DNA from: Flavobacteriales bacterium
Lineage (GTDB): Bacteria > Bacteroidota > Bacteroidia > UBA10329
Assembly: GCA_021741155.1 (NCBI GenBank)
Contig: JAIOYP010000009.1
Location: 1-64,000 of the forward strand
Direction: 5' to 3'
Length of the DNA: 64,000 bases
A model generated the notes under the pieces. That model worked only from the letters and a program-made list of their open reading frames with translations, did not search any database and had not been told where the DNA came from. Shown piece by piece: positions 16,195 through 24,053 of this stretch (position 1 is the stretch's first letter; each line of letters starts with the position of its first letter). A program made the position numbers and the translations under genes.

Positions 16195-17040
16195 CTAGTA
16201 GTCTCCGAGTGTTTCTTCCAATTGGCCAAGGGCATCTTCCAGTTGCTCCGCATTTGGAAAAATACCATGCCATTTATGACTTCCCATCATGTAATCAACT
16301 CCCATGCCCATTTCGGTTTTCATCAGGTTGATAACTGGAACTCCCTTGCCAGTTGCCGCCTTGCATTCAGCCATGGTTTTGAGTAAATCCTCCAAATTGT
16401 TGCCGTCACATTCAAACACTTTCCAACCGAAAGCTTCAAATTTTGCGCGAAGACTTCCAAGTGCAATCACATCATCCGTATCGCCATCAATCTGTCTTCC
16501 ATTAACGTCAACCGTGGCAATGATATTGTCAACTTTTTTGGCTGCAGCATACATGGCAGCTTCCCAAATCTGACCTTCCTGCAATTCGCCATCGCCATGA
16601 AGCGTGTAAACCAACTTACTTTCTCCATTGAGTTTTTTAGAAAGTGCTGCTCCTATTCCGCAGGAAAGTCCCATTCCTAAAGAACCTGACGCCATTCTCA
16701 CGCCAGGCAAACCTTCGTGTGTGGTTGGGTGACCTTGCAAACGCGTGTTCAGAAAACGAAATGTGCTCAATTCCTTCACAGGAAAGTATCCGTAGCGAGA
16801 AAGAACGCTGTACCAAACAGGCGAAATATGGCCGTTTGAAAGGAAGAAAACATCTTCTCCCTTGCCATCCATGGTAAAGTTGGAAGCATCAGGCTTCATA
16901 ATCTCGTGATAGAGCGAAACGAAGAATTCTACGCAGCCTAACGAGCCTCCGGGATGCCCCGATTTGGGAGCGGCTACCATTCTTACAATGTCTCTTCTGG
17001 TCTGCGAACAGATGCGTTTCAGTTCTTGGGTTGATGGCAT
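16195..17040 (-). CDS. transketolase, N-terminal subunit
   Basis: 281 aa. Seen: SGHPGGSLGCVEFFVSLY near residue 27, the diphosphate-binding GDGELQEGQIWEAAMYA motif with downstream VDVNGRQIDG that coordinates the metal of thiamine diphosphate, and GHPTTHEGLPGVRMASGSLGMGLS. It lacks the pyrimidine domain, which is supplied by the product of 13265-14218. Read from its own promoter (TACTTTTG at 17064-17071). The vWA gene begins 85 nt downstream, so the two may be cotranscribed. Confidence 0.95.
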   Translation of the reverse strand: MPSTQELKRICSQTRRDIVRMVAAPKSGHPGGSLGCVEFFVSLYHEIMKPDASNFTMDGKGEDVFFLSNGHISPVWYSVLSRYGYFPVKELSTFRFLNTRLQGHPTTHEGLPGVRMASGSLGMGLSCGIGAALSKKLNGESKLVYTLHGDGELQEGQIWEAAMYAAAKKVDNIIATVDVNGRQIDGDTDDVIALGSLRAKFEAFGWKVFECDGNNLEDLLKTMAECKAATGKGVPVINLMKTEMGMGVDYMMGSHKWHGIFPNAEQLEDALGQLEETLGDY

Positions 17041-17063
17041 GGAGCAGTTAATTGGTTTAGCCT

Positions 17064-17093
17064 CAAAAGTAGCCTAAGCCATAGCCGACACAA
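17064..17093 (-). promoter_or_regulatory. promoter of the transketolase N-subunit gene
   Basis: Minus strand: TACTTTTG (17064-17071, -7 consensus TAnnTTTG) preceded 19 nt upstream by TTG (17091-17093). The ATG lies 23 nt after the -7 box. Confidence 0.6.
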
Positions 17094-17205
17094 AGCCGCG
17101 TTGAAAACAATTGATAAGTCGAAGCGACCAACTTTTTCCTTCTAGCCTGTGTCTATTCATCTCAAAAGGATAATTTTCCGAACCAGTAAAAACGAAACTC
17201 TCATT

Positions 17206-18714
17206 GTGAAAAATAAGCTCGTAATAGTCATTTTAGTCTTTGTGTTTTGCTTCCTCTCGCGGTTGCTTTTCGTTAATTCTAACGTGTTCTTTTTTGATGG
17301 AGACGAAGCCATTGTGGCACTTATGGGGCTAGATATTCTTGATGGGAATTTTCCAATTTACTTCTATGGTCAGAACTATGGTCTTTCGATTGTAGAGGCG
17401 CTTTTAATCAGTTTTGGAATTCTCCTGTTTGGCACAACAATGCTGGCGGTAAAGCTGCCGATGTTGCTGTTGTGGTCAGGTTCGGTTGCGCTCATGGCAT
17501 TATCGTTTTTCAAATTATTGAAGCAGAATAAAGTTGCCACAGCCCTGTTTGTGGCGGTGATGGCTTTGTCTCCAACTTGGCTGGTTTGGTCAATGAAAGC
17601 GAGAGGTGGTTATCTCACTAGTTTCTTCTTCACTTCACTCATTCTGTATCTGCTCATTCAATATAAAGAGAGAATGAAGGCCATCATTTGGCTCGTCATT
17701 GGCTTGTCGTTGGCGTTGGTGTATGAGGCACAACCCATTTGGTTGCCGTGTTTGCTGCCAGTTACCGCGTACTTTCTTTGGGAGCAGAAAGGCGGCCTTG
17801 CTGAAAAGGCAAAATCAGTAGGTGCATTTATACTTGGGGCAGGAGTTCCGTTGGCGGCTTTCGCGTATGTTAAATCAACGATTGAAGTAGCGTGGGACAC
17901 TCCAAAGCCGAATTTCTTGAAGCGTTTAGAGCTACTGGCTGATTTGCCTCATTTGCTTCTCAAAAACCTTGGCGGAAACTACTTTCTCTCTACCAATTAC
18001 GAACCTTCAAATAAATCCTACGCCACCATATTTGTTGTGGTGTTTTTGATTCTCGCAGCTTTCGCCATCGCAAGAGCCATAAAGGAGAAAAAGTTGAGTC
18101 TTTCGCTTGTCTTTTTGCTGGCTTCTATGTTTTCGTTTTCGGGTTTCTTGGTTAAGTCGGAGCCACGGTATTTACTTCCTTTCTTTGGTTTTGCTGTCTT
18201 TACGATGGTTTCTGTTTTTAGGGAAATGGAGAACGAAAACGTGCGAAAAGGAATCTTAGGAGGTTTGGTCATTTTATGCTTGATGGGGTTAGCGGCTTTG
18301 CCCAATTTCAACAAATATTCGTTTGTGAATATGTCGCTGACGGAGGTGGATAAACAGATAAAGAACGATGAAGCGGTGATGGATAAACTCATCCGTAAAT
18401 TCAAGGCTGAAGGCGTGAAGTATGTTTTTACAACCAACGAGTTTTTGCAGTATCAGCTCAATTACATGAGTAATAAAGAGCTGTTGGTTATTGGGCGAAA
18501 AGATCGTTGCCGAACGCCTGAGAACATAGACGCCATCATGGCGGCCTATCCTGAACATGCCAGCGAATTTGCCATCATTGGCTACAATTTTCGCTACGGA
18601 TACACGGGTAAAATCCCGATGGTTGACAACAAGATTTTCTACATCATTCGCCCTGATAAACAAACGCTTGAGCAGGTAGGTTTTTTTAAGGAAGTAGTGG
18701 AGGTTGAATCTTAG
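17206..18714 (+). CDS. GT-C fold integral membrane glycosyltransferase (GT39/83-like)
   Basis: 502 aa from GTG 17206; a GTG at 17149 gives a 19-residue extension, less likely because a near-consensus -7 box (TAATTTTC) lies between. Seen: TM1, then a loop with FFFDGDEAIVA (acidic DxDE at 31-34), typical of the catalytic first loop of GT-C enzymes using lipid-phosphate sugars, then about nine further TM segments and a soluble C-terminal domain of about 110 residues. Family knowledge: dolichyl/polyprenyl-phosphate-sugar transferases such as ArnT or PMT. Inference: decorates a lipid or protein outside the membrane. Acceptor unknown; YchF follows with its own promoter. Confidence 0.75.
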   Translation: MKNKLVIVILVFVFCFLSRLLFVNSNVFFFDGDEAIVALMGLDILDGNFPIYFYGQNYGLSIVEALLISFGILLFGTTMLAVKLPMLLLWSGSVALMALSFFKLLKQNKVATALFVAVMALSPTWLVWSMKARGGYLTSFFFTSLILYLLIQYKERMKAIIWLVIGLSLALVYEAQPIWLPCLLPVTAYFLWEQKGGLAEKAKSVGAFILGAGVPLAAFAYVKSTIEVAWDTPKPNFLKRLELLADLPHLLLKNLGGNYFLSTNYEPSNKSYATIFVVVFLILAAFAIARAIKEKKLSLSLVFLLASMFSFSGFLVKSEPRYLLPFFGFAVFTMVSVFREMENENVRKGILGGLVILCLMGLAALPNFNKYSFVNMSLTEVDKQIKNDEAVMDKLIRKFKAEGVKYVFTTNEFLQYQLNYMSNKELLVIGRKDRCRTPENIDAIMAAYPEHASEFAIIGYNFRYGYTGKIPMVDNKIFYIIRPDKQTLEQVGFFKEVVEVES

Positions 18715-18731
18715 CTAGACGATTACCTTTG
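18704..18731 (+). promoter_or_regulatory. promoter of ychF
   Basis: TTG (18704-18706), 17-nt spacer, TACCTTTG (18724-18731), an exact TTG-N17-TAnnTTTG match ending 20 nt before the ATG. It overlaps the 3' end of the GT-C gene. Confidence 0.75.
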
Positions 18732-18751
18732 CCGCCTCAAAAAATCGAGCT

Positions 18752-19849
18752 ATGGCTTTACAATGTGGTATCGTAGGACTTCCAAATGTTGGGAAATCCA
18801 CCCTTTTTAACTGTCTTTCTAATGCAAAGGCGCAGGCTGCAAACTTTCCGTTTTGCACCATCGAACCAAACATAGGTGTGATTACCGTGCCTGATGAGCG
18901 GTTGGAAAAGCTGGAATCGTTGGTGAAGCCAGAACGCGTGGTTCCTACCACTATCGAAATCGTTGATATTGCTGGATTGGTGAAAGGAGCCAGCAAGGGA
19001 GAAGGATTGGGAAATCAGTTCCTCGGAAACATCCGTGAGACCGATGCGATTATCCATGTTTTGAGATGTTTTGAGGATGGAAATATCGTTCACGTGGATG
19101 GTTCGGTGAATCCAATCCGTGATAAGGAAGTGATTGATACCGAGCTACAGTTTAAAGACCTTGAAACGGTTGATAAGCGCTTGGTGAAAGTGAAAAAGGG
19201 CGCGGAGACCGGTCAAAAGGAAGCGAAAGCTGAATTTGACGTGCTAATGATTCTGAAAGCGACATTGGAGCAAGGAATATCTGCTCGTGCAGCAGAAATG
19301 AGCGAAAGCCAATTGGAGTTGGCGCAGTCGTTTCAGTTATTGACGTTGAAGCCTGTGCTTTATGTCTGTAATGTGGATGAGGCTTCGGTTGTTTCTGGAA
19401 ATGAATTCAGCAAGAAAATTGTGGAAGCAGTGAAGGATGAGAATGCAGAAGTGATTCTGATTTCTGCCGCTGCCGAAGCTGATATTGCAGGATTGGACAC
19501 CTACGAAGAACGCCAAGAATTTCTACAAGACATGGGATTGTCTGAAGCTGGCGTCAATAAGTTGATCCGTTCAGCCTACAAATTGCTCAAGCTTCAAACG
19601 TATTTCACCGCAGGTGTGAAGGAAGTCCGCGCTTGGACAATTGAAAAAGGAATGACTGCACCGCAAGCGGCTGGCGTTATCCATACCGATTTTGAGAAGG
19701 GATTTATCCGTGCTGAAACAATTGCCTATAACGATTTTGTGACGCTTGGTTCAGAAGCTGCCGTGAAGGAAGCTGGTAAGATGAAAGTGGAAGGAAAAGA
19801 ATACGTGGTGAATGATGGAGATGTGATGCATTTCCGATTCAACGTGTGA
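18752..19849 (+). CDS. ychF: YchF/OLA1-type ATPase
   Basis: 365 aa, standard length. Seen: P-loop GLPNVGKSTLFN (residues 8-19), switch I/II with VDIAGLVKGASKGEGLGN, the specificity motif NVDE instead of NKxD (so ATP over GTP, as known for the family), a coiled-coil insertion, and a C-terminal TGS domain (LQTYFTAGVKEVRAWTI to DVMHFRFNV). Family knowledge: ribosome-associated ATPase linked to translation and oxidative stress. Own promoter upstream; a repeat tract follows the stop. Confidence 0.97.
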   Translation: MALQCGIVGLPNVGKSTLFNCLSNAKAQAANFPFCTIEPNIGVITVPDERLEKLESLVKPERVVPTTIEIVDIAGLVKGASKGEGLGNQFLGNIRETDAIIHVLRCFEDGNIVHVDGSVNPIRDKEVIDTELQFKDLETVDKRLVKVKKGAETGQKEAKAEFDVLMILKATLEQGISARAAEMSESQLELAQSFQLLTLKPVLYVCNVDEASVVSGNEFSKKIVEAVKDENAEVILISAAAEADIAGLDTYEERQEFLQDMGLSEAGVNKLIRSAYKLLKLQTYFTAGVKEVRAWTIEKGMTAPQAAGVIHTDFEKGFIRAETIAYNDFVTLGSEAAVKEAGKMKVEGKEYVVNDGDVMHFRFNV

Positions 19850-19850
19850 C

Positions 19851-19888
19851 AATTAGCGAATGAGCAAATGAGTGAATTAGCAAATGCG
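19851..19888. repeat. GAATGAGCAAAT-type repeat, second copy
   Basis: Contains GCGAATGAGCAAAT (19856-19869), identical to 7724-7737, with AATTAGC and GAATTAGCAAATGCG echoes. Lies between the convergent ychF and SDR genes. Confidence 0.6.
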
Positions 19889-19903
19889 GGATTCGCGTAC
19901 AAC

Positions 19904-20830
19904 TCAATCAACTTTATAAACTCTATTTCTGAATACTGAGTCTAGGTATTCGTGGTCAACCTTGCCTTTTTTATCGGCATTGGCGTAGCGTTCGGTTAAG
20001 TGCTTTCTAACGGTTTCTTTCTTCTTTTCGCCAAGGCGGAATATGCGCAGCAATAAGCTTGGGAAGAAGCGTTTCATAAAGAACATAAACTTGGCATCGG
20101 CTGGGAGAATGACATGAAATCGGCCTTTGCCCGCTTTTTTTAGAACGTATGCAGCAACTCGTTCGGGTGTGAGGTCTGATGTGGCAAATATCATCTTCGA
20201 CATTTCTACTTCATCTGCATTTCCACGGGCGCTTTGCATCACTTTAGTTTTGAAGAAAGTGGGCATGACGCACGTTACTTGAACACCGTGCGAATGAAGT
20301 TCTGCCGACATGGTTTCGGATAGTGCTCGTACACCCGCTTTACTCACGTTGTATGCCGCCATTCTAGGTAAACTGGTAAATGCTGCAGCACTTGCTATAT
20401 TGATAATGGCACCCGATTTCTGCTTCTTGAACTGTGGAATGAAAAGCGCATTTCCATAGATCACGCCATGGAGATTGATGCTCAGCAGCCAATCCCAATT
20501 GTCGAGACCGTATTCTTCTACATAGCCGCCATCACCAACTCCTGCGTTGTTTACTAAGAGGTCAATTCCGCCCACATCTGTAAGGAATTTATCGGCAACG
20601 ATGCGGTAGGCGTCTTTGTCGGAAACATCTAGTCCGTAGGTCAGTGGTTTTCCTCCAAGTGATTGGATTTCGGTAGCAGCTTTCTCCAAAGCGACTCCGT
20701 TGATGTCGCTCATGCCAATGATCCAGCCATCGGCTGCCAGTTCTTTACAGAGACAGAGTCCTAAGCCGGAGCCTGCGCCTGTAATGAAGGCGCGTTTTTG
20801 TGGAAATCGGTTGGTGAGTTGATGTTTCAT
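19904..20830 (-). CDS. short-chain dehydrogenase/reductase
   Basis: 308 aa. Seen: TGAGSGLG cofactor motif (17-24), D in GLDVSD, NNAGVG, and the catalytic pair YNVSK with Ser in INIASAAAF. A C-terminal extension of about 60 basic residues (RKHLTERYANADKK) follows a hydrophobic patch (FMFFMKRFFPSLLLRIF), as in membrane-associated SDRs. Family knowledge: NAD(P)-dependent alcohol or 3-ketoacyl reductases. Substrate not predictable. Transcribed convergently to ychF and divergently from the DUF4476 gene. Confidence 0.85.
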   Translation of the reverse strand: MKHQLTNRFPQKRAFITGAGSGLGLCLCKELAADGWIIGMSDINGVALEKAATEIQSLGGKPLTYGLDVSDKDAYRIVADKFLTDVGGIDLLVNNAGVGDGGYVEEYGLDNWDWLLSINLHGVIYGNALFIPQFKKQKSGAIINIASAAAFTSLPRMAAYNVSKAGVRALSETMSAELHSHGVQVTCVMPTFFKTKVMQSARGNADEVEMSKMIFATSDLTPERVAAYVLKKAGKGRFHVILPADAKFMFFMKRFFPSLLLRIFRLGEKKKETVRKHLTERYANADKKGKVDHEYLDSVFRNRVYKVD

Positions 20831-20872
20831 AGTGGAAAGTTAATTGGTTTGCTGTAAGGTTGGCTCGGAGTA

Positions 20873-20989
20873 CCGCGCGAGGGATGGAAGCGGCATCCTT
20901 TTTTGTTTTTCACAAAAAAGATAGATCCGCCTGAGGCGGACCGACCCGACTTTGGGTGGGCCGTTGCGTAGGAGAGGGACGCGCCCAAA
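20873..20989 (+). repeat. structured intergenic element, copy A
   Basis: Shares with 48104-48200 a 33-nt block (2 differences) starting CCGCGCGAGGG and containing AGCGGCATCCTTTTTTG, then AAAAAAGATA and a 3' GGGACGCGCCCAAA. Foldable: GCGCG/CGCGC closing stem, GGATG/CATCC, CTTTTTTG/CAAAAAAG, TCCGCC/GGCGGA and ACCC/GGGT hairpins. Located between divergent genes, in plus orientation before the DUF4476 gene. Confidence 0.8.
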
Positions 20990-21051
20990 GCAAAAAAATC
21001 GTTTGGCACGTCAATTGGTTTAGACCTATCGAACCTTTAAAACTAGAAGCC

Positions 21052-21801
21052 ATGAAAACTTTTACTACCACGTTAGCGCTTGTCTTAACTGCTACAGTAA
21101 TGATGGCGTATCCGAGTGCTTCCAGACTGACCGTTGAGGTGGCTGGACACCGACCAAACACAGTGATTATTATTGATGGGCAGACCTACAACGCGGCCAA
21201 CAATTTGGTGCGATTGGAGGGAATGATGCCGGGCGACCATCAAGTAAAATTGATGCGACCAGGCAGTTGGGGAGATCACGGGATGCTTTTTAATGGGGTA
21301 ATTCGTGTGCCGCAACGGTCAGATGTTTTGGCCATTATCACTCCGCAAGGAATGAAGGTAAACGCACAGCCATTGGCGCACCAAGGTGGTAGCTATTGGG
21401 ATGGAAACGGTGGTCATGGAAATGGCGCAATCGTAACTCCCAACGCGAACGGTAACGGTGGTTTTGTGAGCATGTTACCACATCCGCAACCAGTGGTTTG
21501 CGCTCCTATTGTAATTGGAATGCGCCCTGACGTTTTTGCAAGTGCGCTACGAAGCATTAAGTTGCAATCGTTTGATTCGGACCAGGTACGTGTTGCCAAA
21601 CAAATCATCAGACTAAACGGTGCTTCGTCTAACCAAATTGCACAGATTATGGAACTGATGAGCTTTGAATCGAGCCGATTGGAGATTGCGAAATACGGCT
21701 ACCAGTTTGTAGGCGACCCTGAGAACTACTTCGTTGTGAATGATGTGTTCTGGTTCTCTAGCAGCGTGAGGGAGTTGGATAGATTCATTAATCAGTACTA
21801 A
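21052..21801 (+). CDS. DUF4476 domain protein
   Basis: 249 aa from ATG 21052, where a signal peptide begins (MKTFTTTLALVLTATVMMAYPSAS). Seen: a beta-rich N-terminal module (residues 22-105), a Gly/Asn-rich linker (GNGGHGNGAIV, about 120-145), and a C-terminal DUF4476 helical domain with LRSIKLQSFDSDQVRVAKQI, QIAQIMELMSFESSRLEIAKYGY. Family knowledge: DUF4476 occurs in Bacteroidota secreted proteins of unknown role. No lipobox, no T9SS tail. Preceded by structured element A, which could act in its leader. Followed by a long hairpin. Confidence 0.75.
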   Translation: MKTFTTTLALVLTATVMMAYPSASRLTVEVAGHRPNTVIIIDGQTYNAANNLVRLEGMMPGDHQVKLMRPGSWGDHGMLFNGVIRVPQRSDVLAIITPQGMKVNAQPLAHQGGSYWDGNGGHGNGAIVTPNANGNGGFVSMLPHPQPVVCAPIVIGMRPDVFASALRSIKLQSFDSDQVRVAKQIIRLNGASSNQIAQIMELMSFESSRLEIAKYGYQFVGDPENYFVVNDVFWFSSSVRELDRFINQY

Positions 21802-21816
21802 TATCGAGTCATTGCT

Positions 21817-21885
21817 GTAGAGGTCAACTAATTTGGGTACAAAACAGTATGGTTTTGTTATCTAGATTAGTTGGCTTCTACTTTT
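21817..21885 (+). terminator. long hairpin after the DUF4476 gene
   Basis: 16-bp stem GTAGAGGTCAACTAAT / ATTAGTTGGCTTCTAC (two G-U pairs) enclosing a second hairpin CAAAAC / GTTTTG, followed by TTTTG. Probable intrinsic terminator, unusually branched. Confidence 0.6.
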
Positions 21886-21893
21886 GCGGAACA

Positions 21894-21980
21894 AAGAGAT
21901 GGAGTAATCTCTTGCTTTGATTAAGGCAGGTGGTTCAAAACACCTTTAAAACTGACTTCTATCCGCTTTTTGTGGAGCGG
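21894..21980 (+). other. cluster of three hairpins upstream of the mdh promoter
   Basis: AAGAGAT/ATCTCTT (21894-21913), AGGTG/CACCT (21928-21945) and CCGCT/AGCGG (about 21963-21980). With the preceding terminator there are four stem-loops in under 170 nt. No ORF. Could be a small RNA or simply a repeat-derived spacer. Confidence 0.35.
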
Positions 21981-21997
21981 CATCTTTTCTACATTTG
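21970..21997 (+). promoter_or_regulatory. mdh: promoter of mdh
   Basis: TTG (21970-21972), 17-nt spacer, TACATTTG (21990-21997). Matches TTG-N17-TAnnTTTG exactly; ATG is 42 nt beyond. Confidence 0.75.
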
Positions 21998-22039
21998 CCA
22001 CCGTTTCAAGAAAACGAAAACTCAAAAAAATATAATACC

Positions 22040-22975
22040 ATGAAAGTTACAGTTGTAGGAGCAGGAGCGGTTGGCGCAAGTTGTGCCGAATACATCGCTA
22101 TCAAAGATTTTGCTTCGGAAGTTGTTTTAGTAGATATTAAGGAAGGTTTTGCCGAGGGTAAGGCCATGGACCTTATGCAAACGGCCACTCTTCTTGGTTT
22201 TGACACCAAGATTACGGGCGTTACCAACGATTATTCAAAGACGGCAGGAAGTGACGTTGCGGTAATTACAAGTGGAATTCCGCGTAAGCCAGGAATGAGC
22301 CGTGAGGAATTGATTGGCATTAACGCTGGAATCGTGAAAACGGTAGCAACGAGCTTAATCAAGCATTCTCCAAACGTGATCATTATTGTGGTGAGTAACC
22401 CAATGGACACAATGGCTTATTTGGCACACAAAGCAACTGGTCTTCCTAAGAACAGAATTATCGGAATGGGAGGTGCATTGGATAGCGCACGTTTCCTTTA
22501 CCGTTTGAGTGAGGCGTTGGGATGTCCTGCATCTGATGTTGCCGGAATGGTAATCGGTGGACACAGCGATACAGGCATGATTCCGTTGACACGATTGGCG
22601 GTAAGAAACGGAGTTCCAGTTTCTGAATTCCTTTCTACTGAGAAATTGGCTGAGGTTTCGGAAGAAACCAAAGTTGGTGGTGCTACGCTTACCAGATTAC
22701 TTGGTACGAGTGCTTGGTACGCACCAGGTGCAGCGGTTTCTTCTATGGTTCAGGCAATTCTTTGTGATCAGAAAAAGATGTTTCCATGTTCAGTAATGTT
22801 GGATGGAGAATACGGATTGAAAGACATTTGTATCGGTGCTCCAGCTATCATCGGAAAGAACGGTGTCGAGAAAATTGTTGAGATTAAACTTGATGCTGCC
22901 GAGAAAGCACTTCTTGCAGAAAGTGCTGATGGTGTTAGAAAAACAAATGATCTGTTGGAAGAAGCAACAGCGTAG
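22040..22975 (+). CDS. mdh: malate dehydrogenase
   Basis: 311 aa from ATG 22040 (MKVTVVGAGAVGAS). Oxidises malate to oxaloacetate with NAD+. Seen: Rossmann motif GAGAVG, Asp in VLVDIKEG that selects NAD, substrate loop RKPGMSREEL with the catalytic and binding Arg pair, NPMDTM and the catalytic His in GGHSDTGM. Length and motifs match the LDH-like (type III) MDH of Bacteroidota. Monocistronic: clear promoter upstream and intrinsic terminator downstream. Confidence 0.97.
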   Translation: MKVTVVGAGAVGASCAEYIAIKDFASEVVLVDIKEGFAEGKAMDLMQTATLLGFDTKITGVTNDYSKTAGSDVAVITSGIPRKPGMSREELIGINAGIVKTVATSLIKHSPNVIIIVVSNPMDTMAYLAHKATGLPKNRIIGMGGALDSARFLYRLSEALGCPASDVAGMVIGGHSDTGMIPLTRLAVRNGVPVSEFLSTEKLAEVSEETKVGGATLTRLLGTSAWYAPGAAVSSMVQAILCDQKKMFPCSVMLDGEYGLKDICIGAPAIIGKNGVEKIVEIKLDAAEKALLAESADGVRKTNDLLEEATA

Positions 22976-22995
22976 GTTTAACTGAATTAACTTTG

Positions 22996-23028
22996 AAGGG
23001 TGTTTCGGTTTCCGAGACACCCTTTTTT
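22996..23028 (+). terminator. terminator of mdh
   Basis: AAGGGTGTTTCGG / CCGAGACACCCTT, 13 bp with one G-U pair, TTT loop, then TTTTTT. The next gene starts 3 nt after the T-run, so it needs readthrough or a leaderless start. Confidence 0.9.
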
Positions 23029-23030
23029 AT

Positions 23031-23459
23031 ATGATGGAGTTTCCTGTTCCCATTCGTTTTGTAGAGATTGAAAAGTCGGGTGTACACATCGCGGTTAGCG
23101 GTTTTGTGAACGGAAACTTGGCTAATATTCTTATCGATACGGGGGCTTCTCAAACAGTATTTGATAAGAACAGGATATTTCTTTTTTCTGATCAGACTGA
23201 ATTTGAAGTGGCCGAAAAACTCTCCAAAGGTTTGGGAACGGACAGTATGGAAGGCTTCAAATTCTCCATTAACCAGTTCATTTTGGGAGATATTGTGCTG
23301 GAGGATTTTGATGTTGTGTCGCTTGACCTCAGCCACGTAAATGCTTCCTATTCTGAACTGAATCTAGGGCCGATTGATATGGTTTTAGGCGGGGACTTTC
23401 TGAGAAAATATGCGGCCAGTATTCGCTACGGAAGCGCGGAATTATGGCTGAGGATGTAA
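23031..23459 (+). CDS. retropepsin-like aspartic protease domain protein
   Basis: 142 aa. Seen: LIDTGASQTVFD with the catalytic D36-T-G-A-S40 of single-domain retroviral-type aspartic proteases, a flap-like region around residues 75-85, and the second signature GPIDMVLGGDFLRKY, where the hydrophobic-Gly-Gly/Asp pattern matches the ILGxDxL strand. A dimer would be needed for activity. No signal peptide, so cytosolic. It begins immediately after the mdh terminator and ends on the edge of a palindrome shared with the convergent DCC gene. ATG 23031 and 23034 are both possible starts. Confidence 0.8.
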   Translation: MMEFPVPIRFVEIEKSGVHIAVSGFVNGNLANILIDTGASQTVFDKNRIFLFSDQTEFEVAEKLSKGLGTDSMEGFKFSINQFILGDIVLEDFDVVSLDLSHVNASYSELNLGPIDMVLGGDFLRKYAASIRYGSAELWLRM

Positions 23460-23480
23460 GGGTTTGATGCATCAAACCCT
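23459..23480. repeat. 22-bp palindrome AGGGTTTGATGCATC-type, copy 1
   Basis: AGGGTTTGATG / CATCAAACCCT, perfect dyad centred on TGCA, between two convergent stop codons and overlapping both (TAA at 23457-23459, TAG at 23479-23481). Its relative at 44113-44140 differs by a compensating T-A to C-G swap. Confidence 0.9.
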
Positions 23481-23901
23481 AACCTAGAAAACGTTCTCGC
23501 CATTTCGGTTCAGGAATCCAGCAAACCTCTTTTTTGCCAAACCACTTGTAGCGATTTTTTGCCACCCAATTGTAAACTGGGTTTCTGATGAATTTGGGAA
23601 CAACCAGAAATATTGAGCTGAGTTTCCACAGCCCATTCAAGTGTTTGGCTAGCCGAAGTGCCGCATCACTTTTTACGTAGGTTTTTCCGTTTTCAAGTAG
23701 GACAAGACTTGCGGTGTAATCTTCGGGAAGTTTCGCTTCTTGAAGTTTTTTCTGACCAAACTCCGATTGCAACGAGGCAAACTGAATGTTCTCTTTCTTG
23801 TTCCGTTTTAAGACAAACTGAACCGAACCAGCACACAGATTGCAGACACCGTCAAACAGCAGTATCGGGCCTTCATAACAGGGCAATCGGGTCTTAAGCA
23901 A
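23479..23901 (-). CDS. DCC family (DUF393) thiol-disulfide oxidoreductase-like protein
   Basis: About 135-140 aa; the start is uncertain. Seen: LLFDGVCNLCAGSVQFVLKRN with the DxxCxxC motif naming the family, FASLQSEFGQ, and the C-terminal RNPVYNWVAKNRYKWFGKK block with a further Cys. Family knowledge: thioredoxin-like small proteins of unproven substrate. No ATG precedes the core in frame except one inside or beyond the adjacent CACAGAT repeat (24009); TTG codons at 23901 and 23886 are the best starts. Inference: a repeat insertion removed the native start region. The last residues and stop come from a palindrome. Confidence 0.75.
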   Translation of the reverse strand: MLKTRLPCYEGPILLFDGVCNLCAGSVQFVLKRNKKENIQFASLQSEFGQKKLQEAKLPEDYTASLVLLENGKTYVKSDAALRLAKHLNGLWKLSSIFLVVPKFIRNPVYNWVAKNRYKWFGKKEVCWIPEPKWRERFLG

Positions 23902-23913
23902 TTGACATGAAAT

Positions 23914-23992
23914 AGCCACAGATTCACAGATTTTTACGGATTTTTCACAGATAATCAGTGTTCTTTCTGTGGAAATCTGTGCATCTGTGGCT
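23914..23992. repeat. CACAGAT-type inverted-repeat element, empty form, copy 2
   Basis: 79 bp running from AGCCACAGAT to ATCTGTGGCT, identical termini to the gene-bearing element at 14234-14701. It lies 12 nt upstream of the first possible start of the DCC gene and keeps that reading frame open throughout. Confidence 0.85.
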
Positions 23993-24053
23993 AAAAATAT
24001 GTTTTTCAATATGTTTGGTAATAATACCCGCTTGTCCTAGTCGTCATCGTTCA

